From NCBI GenBank assembly GCA_016714565.1, contig JADKDM010000037.1:478524-542523 (forward strand): DNA of 64,000 nt. The letters run 5' to 3'. Source of the DNA: Candidatus Villigracilis propinquus. GTDB lineage: Bacteria > Chloroflexota > Anaerolineae > Anaerolineales > Villigracilaceae. The first letter of the stretch is position 1. Each line of letters starts with the position of its first letter. A program made the position numbers and the translations under genes. The notes beneath the pieces were generated by a model, which saw only the letters and a list, made by a program, of their open reading frames with translations, was not told where the DNA came from and searched no databases. Positions 1-8,660 of the stretch are shown piece after piece.

Positions 1-541
1 CTATGGAAATACTCGCAAAGGGATTAACCCAACGAAAAATGAAGGGAAACTCCAAATCTCCGGAAGAGAAAAGCACCCAAAGATTGCCCGCCGCCATCAC
101 GATCATCACGGTAAAAATATATAAGATCAACACCCTCACAAAACCCTTATCGGTGGTCAGGTAAGCTCCCAACATAAACACGATCATCCACATGGACAGG
201 CTATTCAACACATCCGCCAACTCACTTGGATCCAACCCTCCATGTAGATAAAAGGCATTTATTGATATCTGGGTCAAAGCGAAGAATGAGGTTGCAAAAG
301 ATATATAAAAAACATATTCGATGAAACGCATGAGATGCGGCCAGAAATACAAAAGAAGGGTAAAAACCCCCAATTGCGCGATCAACCCCAAAGCCACATA
401 CGTTCCAAGCCCGGAATTTCCCAACGACCCGATCACATACAGGATACAAACAACGATCCCAACTGGAAATGCAAAAAAGTAGGTCTGCAATTTGTAATGA
501 TGGAATTTATCACCCAGGTCGGAGAAAACTGAAGTAAACAT
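1..541 (-). CDS. Polytopic membrane protein, C-terminus cut by window edge
   Basis: An open frame runs on the minus strand from an ATG at 541 to the left edge without a stop, about 180 codons. The translation begins MFTSVFSDLGDKFHHYKLQ and then shows about five hydrophobic stretches (near residues 21-40, 46-66, 70-90, 110-128 and 133-155) separated by short charged turns. This resembles the membrane sensor part of a histidine kinase or GGDEF protein, but the output domain would lie outside the window, so function is open. The start follows the last upstream stop. The gene is transcribed away from alaS's end, and a strong hairpin at 572-610 separates them. I do not recognise a specific family. 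Confidence 0.6.
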   Translation of the reverse strand, partial: MFTSVFSDLGDKFHHYKLQTYFFAFPVGIVVCILYVIGSLGNSGLGTYVALGLIAQLGVFTLLLYFWPHLMRFIEYVFYISFATSFFALTQISINAFYLHGGLDPSELADVLNSLSMWMIVFMLGAYLTTDKGFVRVLILYIFTVMIVMAAGNLWVLFSSGDLEFPFIFRWVNPFASISI

Positions 542-571
542 ATTTACCCTATCTTACAATCTATCCAGAAT

Positions 572-610
572 AAAAACAACAGGGCGATTGATAGTCGCCC
601 TGTTGTTTTT
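572..610. terminator. Terminator hairpin downstream of alaS
   Basis: A perfect 16-bp stem (572-587 with 595-610) closes a 7-nt loop. The stem has a run of A at one foot and a run of T at the other, so it can work on either strand. It lies just beyond the alaS stop on the minus strand and is placed to end alaS transcription. Confidence 0.9.
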
Positions 611-617
611 ATATACC

Positions 618-3381
618 CTATTTCATTTTCTCTTCAACAACTTTTGCGACCTTTCCCAGAGCTTCGCTGAGATTGCCTTCAGGCAAACTGCCTTGCGCGA
701 GATTGGGACGCCCGCCGCCTTTGCCGCCGATGCCTGTGATAAGGTCGCCAGCTTTGACTCCGCGCTTGACGAGGTCTTCGGTGACCACCGCGATGACAGT
801 TGATCCCCCTACGGGGACTGTGCCCGTTACGAGGACAGCGGCTCCCGCTTTGGGATATTTCTCGCGGAATTTGTCGGCTAGCATGCGCAGGGTATCCACG
901 TTTGAGTCGGGGATTTCGACCGCAAGCACGTTGACATCTTGGACGGCTTGAACTGTCGAAAGTCGAAGGTCGAAAGTTGCAAGGGCTTGTTGTGCGCGAA
1001 GGTTGGCAAGTTCTTTCTTGAGTTCAGAAACTTCGTCCTGCAACGCATCTACTTTGGCAGGGACTTCTTCCACGGAAGATTTCAATGAACCAGCGGTTTG
1101 TTTCAAGGTCTTGAAACGCTTGTTGATGAGTTCATACGCGCCACGGCCTGTGACTGCTTCGATGCGGCGAATGCCTGCCGCTGCGGAACCTTCGCTGACG
1201 ATAATGAATGCACCAATGTCAGAAGTGCGATCAATGTGTGTGCCGCCGCAGAGTTCGTAGGAATACTTACTCTGCTTGTCGGGGGCTAAGCCCCCAACAG
1301 AGCTAAGGGCACTATCTGAGTCCAAAATGGAAACGGTGCGGACGGTCTCGCCGTATTTTTCGCCGAAGAGCGCCATCGCGCCTTCCTTCTTGGCTTCATC
1401 GAGGGACTTGGTCACTTTGACCACGGGCATATCTGCCGCAATGGCTTCGTTGACCATTTTCTCGACGCGCTCAATTTGCTCAGGGGTCATGCCGTCGGGT
1501 TGGGTGAAGTCGAAGCGCAGATATTTGGGAGAGACGAGCGAGCCTGCCTGACGGGCATGGTCGCCGAGGATTTCATGCAGCGCCTTGTGCAAAAGATGCG
1601 TGGCAGTATGATTGCGCATGATGTTATGGCGGCGGACGGTATCCACTTCGGCAACGACCTTATCACCCACTTTGGGTTGACCAGAGATGACCTGCCCGAT
1701 ATGCGTAATGGTTCCAGCCGCAGCACGGCGGACGGAAGTCACTTCAATTTCCCAATCATTGCCGCGAATGTAGCCTTCATCACCCACCTGACCACCAGAC
1801 TCAATGTAGAAACCAGTCTTGGGCAGGATGACTTCAACGACATCATCGAGGGATGCAGAGGAAACTGATTCGCCGTTGACAACCAATGCGAGGACTTCGC
1901 CTTCCACACGCGGACTGTTGTACGGGTCATACTCAACGCCAGCCACGCCGAGTGTCTTCTTGGCTTGCAGGTCTTTCAGGATGTTGGCGAAGTAGTCAGA
2001 AGCGTCGCCGCCGAGTTTGCCCATAGCTTTGCCACCGCCAGAGGCTTTGGCATGGACTTCTTTTGCAGTAGTGAAACCTGCTTCGTCAATGTCGAGACCC
2101 TGTTCACGGGCGATGTCACGGCTGATCTCGAAGGGCAGGCCGTAGGTGGCGTACAGGTCGAAGGCAATATGTCCATCGAGGGAGGTTTTATTTGATGCGC
2201 GAATGCTGTCGAGGTGATTCTGTAAGTGAGCAGTACCAGCTTCAACGGTACGAGCGAAGCGGACTTCCTCTCGAGTCAGGTTATCTAAAATGGTCGCCTT
2301 ATTCTTTTCGAGTTCGGGATAAAAATCGCCGTATTCCGCAATCACCGCTTCAGCAACTTTTGCGAGGAAGGGTTCGGTGAGGCCGATCTTCGTTCCAAAG
2401 CGCGCGCCGCGGCGGATGATCATGCGGGTGACGTAGTTGCGGCCCGCGTTGCCAGGGACGACGCCGTCGGCGATGAGGAAGGCGGCGGAGCGGACATGGT
2501 CGCAGATGACGCGGTAAGGCGTGAAGTTTGCGAGCATTTCTTTTTCGGTGTGACCCGTGAGCGAGCGCAGCACTTCGAGCGAGCCCGCGAAGAGGTCGGT
2601 CTTGTAGTTGGAGTCGACGCCCTGCAAAACGGAGACGATGCGCTCGAAGCCCATGCCGGTATCCACGTGCTTGGCGGGCAATGGTTCGAGACGGCCATCT
2701 TCAAAGAGGTTGTATTGAATGAAAACGTTGTTCCAGAGTTCAAGGAAGCGGGTGCATTCGCCGTTCACACCGCAGACATGGTCGGTGCCGCGCATGTTGT
2801 CGCGCTCTTCGCCGAGGTCAATGTGGATTTCGGAGCACGGGCCGCAGGGACCGAACTCTGCCATCTGCCAGAAGTTTTCCTTGCGCCCGAAGAAAAGCAC
2901 ATGCTCGGGGTCGAAGCCGGGTTGTTCCTTCCAGATGTTCGCGGCTTCATCATCCTGCGGGACGTTGCCCTTTATCGTCACGAAAACAAGTAGCGTAGAG
3001 TTTATCTTTGGGAAGTCCCCACACTTCGGTGAGCAATTGCCACGACCATGCGATGGCGTCTTTTTTGTAGTAGTCGCCAAATGACCAGTTGCCGAGCATT
3101 TCAAAGAAGGTGTGATGCGTGTCGTCGCGGCCTACGTCTTCGAGGTCGTTGTGCTTGCCTGCCACGCGCATACACTTCTGCGAATCCACGGCGCGGGTGT
3201 AGGGACGTGTATCCGTGCCGACGAATACATCTTTGAATTGCACCATGCCCGAGTTTGTGAAGAGAAGCGTAGCATCTCCACCCGGCACAAGTGACATGGA
3301 CGGCACGGCGGTATGTCCATGCTCGACGAAGAAATCGATGAAATCCTGGCGGATCTGGTTGCCTGTTAGTTTTTTGCTCAT
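618..3381 (-). CDS. alaS: Alanyl-tRNA synthetase (one apparent frameshift)
   Basis: Charges tRNA-Ala with alanine in the cytosol and clears mischarged Ser/Gly through its editing domain. About 921 codons, slightly longer than the usual 870-900. The N-terminal class II catalytic core is followed by the editing domain with the zinc ligands NHTATH (HxxxH, near residue 590) and CGGTH (near 712), then a coiled coil and the C-Ala/DHHA1 domain with GGRPNLAQGS close to the end. ATG at 3381 is chosen because GGAG lies 9 nt upstream. The frame breaks near 2968-2973 at AAAGGG (minus strand): ...FRDDKG ends in one frame and GNVPQDD resumes in the next. One surplus base there explains it, so this is probably a sequence error in an essential gene. 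Upstream lies an Ala-rich leader ORF and terminator (3484-3617), suggesting attenuation by alanyl-tRNA supply. Confidence 0.95.
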
Positions 3382-3416
3382 TGTGAAATGCTCCAAATAG
3401 TGTTGATTGACGGGCT

Positions 3417-3422
3417 ATTATA
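3417..3422 (-). promoter_or_regulatory. Possible second alaS promoter (-10)
   Basis: A consensus TATAAT on the minus strand sits 35 nt before the alaS start and downstream of the leader terminator. It could give an attenuation-independent basal transcript. No convincing -35 is visible at 16-18 nt, so this is tentative. Confidence 0.4.
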
Positions 3423-3483
3423 CCAAGTGGTGAAAGAGGAAAGACGAAAGAAGTAGTGAGTGGAAAGTGGTGAGTGAGACAGG

Positions 3484-3519
3484 GAAAAGAAAAGTCCCGA
3501 ACCTGTTGGTTTCGGGACT
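3484..3519 (-). terminator. Leader terminator of the alaS attenuator
   Basis: On the minus strand AGTCCCGAA (3519-3511) pairs with TTCGGGACT (3501-3493). The stem is extended by CC/GG with a bulged A, has an AACA loop, and is followed at once by TTTCTTTT. It stands between the Ala-rich leader ORF and alaS, over 100 nt before the alaS start, so it would abort transcription ahead of the gene rather than end an upstream one. Confidence 0.75.
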
Positions 3520-3586
3520 GGATTTCTTCATCCGTCTCAAGCCGTGGCAGGTTCTTAGGTCGCGCATGTAGCGGCGGCGGCTTGAG
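3499..3586 (-). promoter_or_regulatory. Mutually exclusive pairings of the alaS leader
   Basis: Two complementary pairs flank the end of the leader ORF. CTCAAGCCG inside the Ala codons (3586-3578) is the exact complement of CGGCTTGAG (3544-3536). GAACCTG directly after the leader stop (3554-3548) is the exact complement of CAGGTTC (3505-3499), which overlaps the descending arm of the terminator. A ribosome stalled on Ala codons would free the second pairing and block the terminator; one reaching the stop would cover GAACCTG and let the terminator form. The pairings are read directly; the mechanism is inferred. Confidence 0.55.
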
Positions 3587-3617
3587 TTGCTGCGGCTTGC
3601 TTGAGAATTTGTTTCAT
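3555..3617 (-). CDS. Ala-rich leader peptide of alaS (attenuator peptide)
   Basis: A 20-codon ORF begins with ATG at 3617 and ends with TAA at 3557-3555. The peptide is MKQILKQAAATQAAAATCAT: eight alanines in 20 residues, as runs of three (codons 8-10) and four (13-16) plus one more, using GCC, GCA, GCT and GCG. It lies directly upstream of alaS, with a TATAAT just 7 nt before its ATG and an intrinsic terminator just after it. This is the layout of ribosome-mediated attenuators such as pheL/pheST, here matched to the amino acid of the downstream synthetase. No Shine-Dalgarno site is possible if transcription starts 7 nt after the -10, so it would be translated from a leaderless mRNA. It was found by reading the gap, and its translation is unproven. 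Confidence 0.65.
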   Translation of the reverse strand: MKQILKQAAATQAAAATCAT

Positions 3618-3624
3618 GGCTGGG

Positions 3625-3630
3625 ATTATA
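3625..3630 (-). promoter_or_regulatory. -10 box of the alaS leader transcript
   Basis: Consensus TATAAT on the minus strand, separated by 7 nt (CCCAGCC) from the leader ATG. Initiation at the usual distance would fall on or next to that ATG, giving a leaderless message. No strong -35 is seen. Confidence 0.6.
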
Positions 3631-3833
3631 CAGGTCACTTTTGATTTTGGGGAGGGAGGAAAGGTGATTAGTGATTAGGAACAAGGGTGACAGGCGATTC
3701 GTTCCGAGAAGCAGGGTCATAGACGACGGGACGAGAGAAGGAGGGATTGAACTCGAATTGCGAATATTGTATAGTGTTTTCATAACTTCATCAACAATGT
3801 TTTCAAAATGCCGAGAAATGGAAAGGCCGGAAA

Positions 3834-4469
3834 ATGGATACAACAACCGCCATGTTCTATTCTGGAATTATCAGCGCCTTGATTACCGGTATTTTCTTGA
3901 TTCTGAGCGAAGTTGTAAAGGTTCGTCTGCAAAGGGATTTGGCAAAGCCGAAAAAGAACAGAAGGATGAAGAACCCAAAGGCAAGCCCCGCAAAAAGAAG
4001 AAGCTCCCACGAAAAAAAAAATTTAGTGACATGCCCATTCTTACACGCGCGGTCATCATTTTTACTGCGTTGGCTGTGCTCGGCTTCTCGTTCCTATATC
4101 ACATAGGCAGCATTCAAGCGGCAGCGCAAGGGATTGACTGAGGAACGCCAGATATTTCCCAATTCTGAAAAGCTGGCGGAACAGGAGGTTTGGGTAAAGA
4201 ACGGTTATGTGGCTTACTATACAGGCTGGATGTTCGACAGACAAAACGGGGGATACTTCATCACATTCACAGGGCCTTATAAAGCCTCGCATACCTTTGG
4301 CGACGGAGTCTATTGTCCGCCTGTGCCAATCGATACAACCTTGGCACGATCTACAAGGGAATTATTGGTAAAGGAATGCGAAGCCAGCAAAGGGGGATGT
4401 TCCAATCCAAAAACGTGCAAGCAAACCATTTTCGGGTATCACTTAAACAAAGGAGTTTGCGATGAATAA
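3834..4469 (+). CDS. Small membrane protein, interrupted by frameshifts
   Basis: Reads as one protein spread over three frames. It opens MDTTTAMFYSGIISALITG, a membrane helix, followed by a long Lys/Glu/Pro linker (KGKPRKKKKLPRKKK) and a second helix (ILTRAVIIFTALAVLGFSFL). Then comes a soluble C-terminal part with YVAYYTGWMFDRQNGGYF and several cysteines near the end. The first break lies in the A-run near 3951-3955 (one missing A restores frame), the second near 4115-4130. The last frame stops at 4469 and overlaps the ATG of the next gene (4462), which supports it as the true C-terminus. No family recognised; a transmembrane-anchored domain exposed outside is likely. It could also be two genes or a decaying one. 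Confidence 0.45.
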
Positions 4470-5577
4470 GAAGACCCGCGCATTTGCCTTTTTGCTGTTC
4501 CTGCTTTGGGGGCACACAGTCGCACAGCACGGGCGAACAATGTGTGATCGGACGGGGGCCTTTCCAGTGACGGTAACACCGTCAGATGTGCTGCCAGTTG
4601 ACCCGTTGGGTGGAGGCGCACAGCAAGCGTCCACTACAGAAATAATATTGTCAGAAAATATCGAAGATGAGGGAGAGGCATGGCATGTCTTTGAAGATGG
4701 AGGAGATTCGCTTTGGGTTTTGCAAAATGTGGATAGCCCTTCACTCAGAGGGGCATCTCTGCAATGCTCGATCACGGGCGGGGATACTTATTCCGGTGTT
4801 CACTGTTACAAGGAGTTTGACCCGATTGAGGGGGCGAATTCTTTCAAGCTTGATATGGAATTTCAGTTCACGCCAGCCACGACCTGCAATAACGAGGGCA
4901 GCGACTCGGTGGTGCAGGCCATTGAATTCAGTATGAGCAAGTGGAAGGAGCTGCGGCCGAGTTGGGGGCAATGGCAGAATGTGGGGCGCTCCGAGTGGCG
5001 CGGGAGCCAAGGGGGCATGGGCCATCAACTCAAACATCAAACACTGCCTTGAGAGCGATCAATGGCACACACTCACTCTGGAAGGCGTATTTAGATGGGC
5101 AGGTGCATTACAGAGTTTCACAATTGACACTCGACGCAGCAACGATATTACCCACCGCCCGCACTGCGAACTGATTCGGTGGCGGTCAGGGAAGGTAACT
5201 CTGCGCCCCTTAGACCTGTTCATTGATAATGTCAATTTTACGGTGGGGAAGAACGTGGATTGCAGTTTGAATAAACATCAAGCTGAGTTTACCTATCCAT
5301 TTGTACAGACGGAAACCGCCGAGATAAACGGGCAGCAGATTCTTATTCATAAAATCGAAAAGAATACGAAGATAGCTGGGAACCCGCCTGCCTGATGGAC
5401 ATGCAATATTATTCAGGCGGAGAGTTGATCCTTCAAAGAAAAGATGCGAGATCAGGCTTTTACGATCTAAGTGCCAGTGAGATTCCCGTGGCAGAGGATA
5501 TTGAGATAAGATCTGGATACCGGACTAGTACCGCTTTCTCTTCATGGGTGAGTGTTATTCGACCAGAAAAGTTTTGA
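4462..5577 (+). CDS. Secreted protein of unknown function, interrupted by several frameshifts
   Basis: Starts with ATG at 4462 behind AAAGGAGT, overlapping the previous stop. It has a signal peptide (MNKKTRAFAFLLFLLWGHTVA), then a mature part rich in Gly, Glu and aromatic residues. The first frame carries clear coding sequence to about 4980. A second frame holds WAINSNIKHCLESDQW and continues to 5395, and a third one continues from about 5370 (MDMQYYSGGELILQRKD) to the TGA at 5577. At least three one-base shifts are needed (near 4980-5000, 5090-5130 and 5360-5390). The pattern of beta-strand-like segments suggests a jelly-roll or LamG-like extracellular domain, but this is only an impression. 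Whether real pseudogene or uncorrected errors cannot be told from one sequence. Confidence 0.4.
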
Positions 5578-5861
5578 AAATCCTCGTGGGTTTCCGAACC
5601 TCGGTCTATTTTTATCTCCTCATTCAACCCTGTAAATCGCGGACAAAAAAACTTTTTGCCATACTTTTATTCGTCAGGGACAAACAACCAAGATCACGAT
5701 AAATTAGGAAGGAAATAATACGAGCTATATACACCTCTCAAGCAGCGGGAGGTTTTCCCACCAGAAAGACCCTCACAAACCTATCAGCCAATGGAAGAAA
5801 GATTACTCCCTCACATACAATCCATACCCTGCACACATCACAACATAAAAGGGAAAACATA

Positions 5862-6701
5862 ATGAGCAAAACAATATTGATCACGGGCGCGTCCACGGGC
5901 ATTGGCAAAGCGGGCGCATTGGAATTGGGGCGGCGGGGTTGGAAGGTATTTGTCCACGCACGTTCGGCGGCACGCGGGGAACCCGTGATGGACGATTTGA
6001 AGAAGAATGCGCCAAACGCCGAGTTCGTGCTGGTCACGGGTGATGTTTCTTCGATGGCGGAAGTCAAGTCACTTGCGGAGCAGGTCAAGGCACAAACAGA
6101 AACATTGGATGTTTTATGGAATAACGCGGGCTTGATGCTGGACGAGCGCAGAGTCAGCGCCGATGGATGGGAAATGACGATGGCGATCAACCACCTCGCC
6201 CCGTTCGTGCTGACCCGTGAACTGCTTCCGCTCATCGAGCAGACTCAAGGCCGAGTCATCACCACCAGTTCAGGGGGTTACATGTTCGGCAGCTTCAACT
6301 GGGACGATTGGATGGACGAGAAAAGCACATACAGCTCATTCAAAGCCTATAGCAAGAGCAAACTTGCGAACATTCTTTTCACACGCGAACTGGCACATCG
6401 GGTTGGCGCAAAAAGTGTCACAGCCCATTGTTTTCACCCAGGCATGGTCAGCACCGAATTCGGCAGACAGCGCGGAGAAGAAAAGCAGAAGAGTTACGTC
6501 CCAGGCGGGTTATTTCGCTCCCTGTTCATGCTTGACCCGCAAGCAGGCGCCGATACAGGTATTTTCCTCGCAGAAGACCCGTCCGCCAAAAATAGCAATG
6601 GAAAATTTTGGATAAAGCGCAAGATCCGCAGAACAAAGAGTTTTGACAACGATATTAATGCAGTCAAATTGTGGGAACTCAGCGAAAAAGCAACCAGTTA
6701 A
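5862..6701 (+). CDS. Short-chain dehydrogenase/reductase, retinol-dehydrogenase-like
   Basis: A classical SDR of 279 residues. The nucleotide-binding TGASTGIG is near residues 8-15, the structural NNAG near 88-91, a Ser-Ser pair before the active site (ITTSSGG) and the catalytic YSKSK near 165-169. It is followed by the substrate-loop start FHPGMVSTEFG. This layout matches NADP-dependent retinol dehydrogenase/WW-domain oxidoreductase-like SDRs, which reduce carbonyls or oxidise alcohols. The true substrate cannot be read from sequence. ATG at 5862 is preceded by a purine stretch (AAAAGGGAAAA). The preceding 280 nt (5578-5861) show no ORF or clear structure beyond a weak hairpin near 5735-5755. 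A dienelactone hydrolase follows 48 nt later on the same strand. Confidence 0.85.
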   Translation: MSKTILITGASTGIGKAGALELGRRGWKVFVHARSAARGEPVMDDLKKNAPNAEFVLVTGDVSSMAEVKSLAEQVKAQTETLDVLWNNAGLMLDERRVSADGWEMTMAINHLAPFVLTRELLPLIEQTQGRVITTSSGGYMFGSFNWDDWMDEKSTYSSFKAYSKSKLANILFTRELAHRVGAKSVTAHCFHPGMVSTEFGRQRGEEKQKSYVPGGLFRSLFMLDPQAGADTGIFLAEDPSAKNSNGKFWIKRKIRRTKSFDNDINAVKLWELSEKATS

Positions 6702-6749
6702 TTCTCTGTCGTTTATTGAATATAATCAACGAAACCAAAGGAGTTTTCA

Positions 6750-7505
6750 ATGTACACAACAGACATGTACGAAGGTGTGCTCGCTGAAACCGTCACCATG
6801 ACGGGCGCGAACGGAGACAAGATCAACGCCTACATGGCGCGGCCATTGGGCGAAGGTACATTCCCTGCAATGGTGCTCGCGCATCACATGCCGGGCTGGG
6901 ACCAGTGGTATCGCGAAGCAACCTACAAATTCGCGCAGCACGGATATGTGACCATCACCCCGAATTTGTACTTCCGCTCGGGCCACGGAACTCCCGAAGA
7001 TGTAGCGGCAAAAGTCCGCGCGGATGGAGGCGTGGCCGATGCTCAGGCAGTGGGCGATCTTGCAGGCGCGATGAATCATCTGCGCGCGCTGCCTTATGTC
7101 AATGGCAAGGTCGGCATCTTCGGCACCTGCTCCGGCGGACGTCACGCCTATCTCACCGCATGCCAAACTCCAAACTTTGACGCGATCATTGATTGCTGGG
7201 GCGGACGCGTAGTGATGACTCCCGATCAATTGAATGATAAATATCCCGTCTCGCCTCTGGACTATACCCGTGAGCTGGCCTGCCCCATTTTAGGTTTGTT
7301 TGGCGAAGACGACTCCAGCCCCACACCCGAACAAGTGAAACTCCACGAAGAAGAACTCAAGAAGCACGGAAAGAATTATGAGTTTCACATGTACCCCAAC
7401 GCAGGACATGGCTTCTTCTATTATGACCGTCCAATGTACCGGCAGGAACAAGCTGTGGATGGCTGGAAGAAAGTCTTTGCGTTTCTTGAAAAGAATTTAG
7501 TTTAA
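6750..7505 (+). CDS. Dienelactone hydrolase family protein
   Basis: An alpha/beta hydrolase of 251 residues. The nucleophile elbow is GTCSGG near residue 127, aligning with the GxCxGG of dienelactone hydrolases so that Cys is the likely nucleophile. The acid is in GEDDSSP (near 188) and the histidine in AGHGFFYY (near 218). The family hydrolyses dienelactones or other esters in aromatic breakdown; here no catabolic neighbours are present, so the substrate is open. It follows the SDR gene by 48 nt with AAGGAG upstream of the ATG. It is followed by a palindromic repeat element at 7518-7624. Confidence 0.85.
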   Translation: MYTTDMYEGVLAETVTMTGANGDKINAYMARPLGEGTFPAMVLAHHMPGWDQWYREATYKFAQHGYVTITPNLYFRSGHGTPEDVAAKVRADGGVADAQAVGDLAGAMNHLRALPYVNGKVGIFGTCSGGRHAYLTACQTPNFDAIIDCWGGRVVMTPDQLNDKYPVSPLDYTRELACPILGLFGEDDSSPTPEQVKLHEEELKKHGKNYEFHMYPNAGHGFFYYDRPMYRQEQAVDGWKKVFAFLEKNLV

Positions 7506-7517
7506 ACAATCTCACGC

Positions 7518-7624
7518 CATGTCATGCTGAGCCGCTCTTTTCGGCGACACTTGCGCTGCACGCCAGTGCAGTGAGCATCTCTACGAGTGTCTTAGAGACT
7601 CTTCGCTACGCTCAGAGTGACATG
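7518..7624. repeat. Intergenic inverted-repeat element (REP-like)
   Basis: CATGTCATGCTGAG at 7518-7531 is mirrored by CTCAGAGTGACATG at 7611-7624, with one or two mismatches. Between them are further short palindromic pieces (TCTCTACGAGTGTCTTAGAGA, CTTCGCTACGCTCAG). It separates the hydrolase gene from the small gene at 7643 and looks like a dispersed non-coding element. Copy number in the genome cannot be seen here. Confidence 0.55.
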
Positions 7625-7642
7625 CAAAAAACGGAGAAACCC

Positions 7643-7912
7643 ATGTGTACAATGATCGTTGAAAAAGTAAAAGTGGATGGCAGCGGAAAAGGAACCAGCG
7701 GATGGTTTGAATTGAATCAAGCCAATGTTTCCTACGACCACCCATTCAATGCCCCATACGAACACGCCTTGAACATTGACTTCGTGAACGAGTCCCAAGG
7801 CCCCTCCGCGCGCGTGGCTGTGGAATTGAGCGAGTCCGCTGCAAGAGAATTAGTCCGCACCATTTTGGCCGTGCTCGATCAAGCTGAAGCAGGTGGACAT
7901 TTACCGAAGTAA
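7643..7912 (+). CDS. Small DUF6295-like protein
   Basis: Eighty-nine residues beginning MCTMIVEKVKVDGSGKG, with GWFELNQANVSYDHP, an ALNIDFVNE segment and a PSARVAVELSESAAREL segment. This pattern fits the small DUF6295 family as I remember it; no biochemical role is known to me. ATG at 7643 is chosen because ACGGAGA lies 7 nt upstream; the longer frame beginning near 7571 runs through the repeat element and is unlikely to be coding. The Asp/His/Glu-rich compact fold might bind a metal, but this is not shown. Confidence 0.65.
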   Translation: MCTMIVEKVKVDGSGKGTSGWFELNQANVSYDHPFNAPYEHALNIDFVNESQGPSARVAVELSESAARELVRTILAVLDQAEAGGHLPK

Positions 7913-7999
7913 ACGAATTCATCGACGATATGCAGGGTGATAAACATCACTTGAATTGATCAACTCCAAACTGTATGCTAGGGTGGAAGGAAGGAAAAA

Positions 8000-8554
8000 A
8001 TGAACAATTCAAACCAAACCACCCTATGGGGGCTCATTGTCAAAACCAGCGTGGTACACACGCTCACATATTTTCTGATGGGGATTCTGGCTTATACCTT
8101 TCTTAACTACAGCCAGTCATTTGCAGAAGGTGCATTAGCCTGCTTCATGCGCCCGACGGACAGTCCATGGGTAGCCGCAGGGCCAATGCTCCAACCTATC
8201 CGCGGACTGATCTTTGCGCTGGCATTCTACCCTTTGCGCGAGATATTTTTCAGCAGAAAAAATGGCTGGCTCATTTTATGGTGGACTCTGGTTGCTTTGG
8301 GAATCCTCTCCACTTTTGGGGCTGCCCCTGGCTCCGTTGAAGGCATAATCTACACCATTATCCCCACATCCATCACCAGCTATGTAGAGGTTGTGCCACA
8401 AGCCTTCCTGCTTTCTGCCATTTTATATTACTGGATCAACCACCCCGAAAAGAAATGGATGAATTGGGTAATGGGAATTCTATTTCTACTAGTTATTCTC
8501 ATGTCCGTCATGGGAGTGATGGCAGCAAATGGGACATTGCAAGTCCCCTCATAA
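8000..8554 (+). CDS. Integral membrane protein, unknown
   Basis: One hundred and eighty-four residues with about five membrane segments (near 16-36, 63-80, 92-110, 130-147 and 155-173), charged loops and a Cys-containing first extracellular loop (EGALACFMRP). A strong ribosome site GGAAGGAA lies before ATG 8000. A hairpin with an A/T-rich stem follows at 8579-8619. No family recognised. The gene stands alone between a small gene and a hemolysin III gene that has its own promoter. Confidence 0.65.
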   Translation: MNNSNQTTLWGLIVKTSVVHTLTYFLMGILAYTFLNYSQSFAEGALACFMRPTDSPWVAAGPMLQPIRGLIFALAFYPLREIFFSRKNGWLILWWTLVALGILSTFGAAPGSVEGIIYTIIPTSITSYVEVVPQAFLLSAILYYWINHPEKKWMNWVMGILFLLVILMSVMGVMAANGTLQVPS

Positions 8555-8578
8555 TTGAAACACCACAAAAAACCGATC

Positions 8579-8619
8579 ATAAAAAATGAGGCTGTTTTTT
8601 AGGCAGTTTCATTTTTTAT
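8579..8619 (+). terminator. A/T-rich hairpin after membrane gene
   Basis: ATAAAAAATGA (8579-8589) pairs with TCATTTTTTAT (8609-8619) over 11 bp around a 19-nt loop, 25 nt after the 8554 stop. It is probably the terminator of that gene; the T-run lies inside the stem. Confidence 0.5.
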
Positions 8620-8647
8620 ATTTGTTCAGGTTACAAAGGGAATACGA

Positions 8648-8653
8648 TATACT
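8648..8653 (+). promoter_or_regulatory. -10 box giving a probable leaderless hemolysin III mRNA
   Basis: TATACT is followed by exactly 7 nt (CGCGCCT) and the ATG at 8661. No Shine-Dalgarno is present between them, as expected for a leaderless transcript. Confidence 0.5.
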
Positions 8654-8660
8654 CGCGCCT

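Noticed and set aside
618..803. Plus-strand ORFs running over alaS
   Set aside because: They lie antisense to a clear alaS with intact motifs and have no ribosome sites or family likeness.
3555..3617. The Ala run as mere GC-repeat noise
   Set aside because: Not fully excluded, but position before alaS, promoter, stop codon and terminator all fit attenuation, and synonymous Ala codons differ.
3381..3660. T-box riboswitch upstream of alaS
   Set aside because: No AGGGTGGNACCGCG-like antiterminator element is visible.
3418..3846. A 142-codon minus-strand ORF across the alaS upstream gap
   Set aside because: It reads through two -10 boxes and the terminator with no conserved pattern; the Ala-rich leader in another frame explains the region better.
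8586..8660. N-terminal extension of hemolysin III
   Set aside because: It covers a hairpin and the -10 box, and has no ribosome site.
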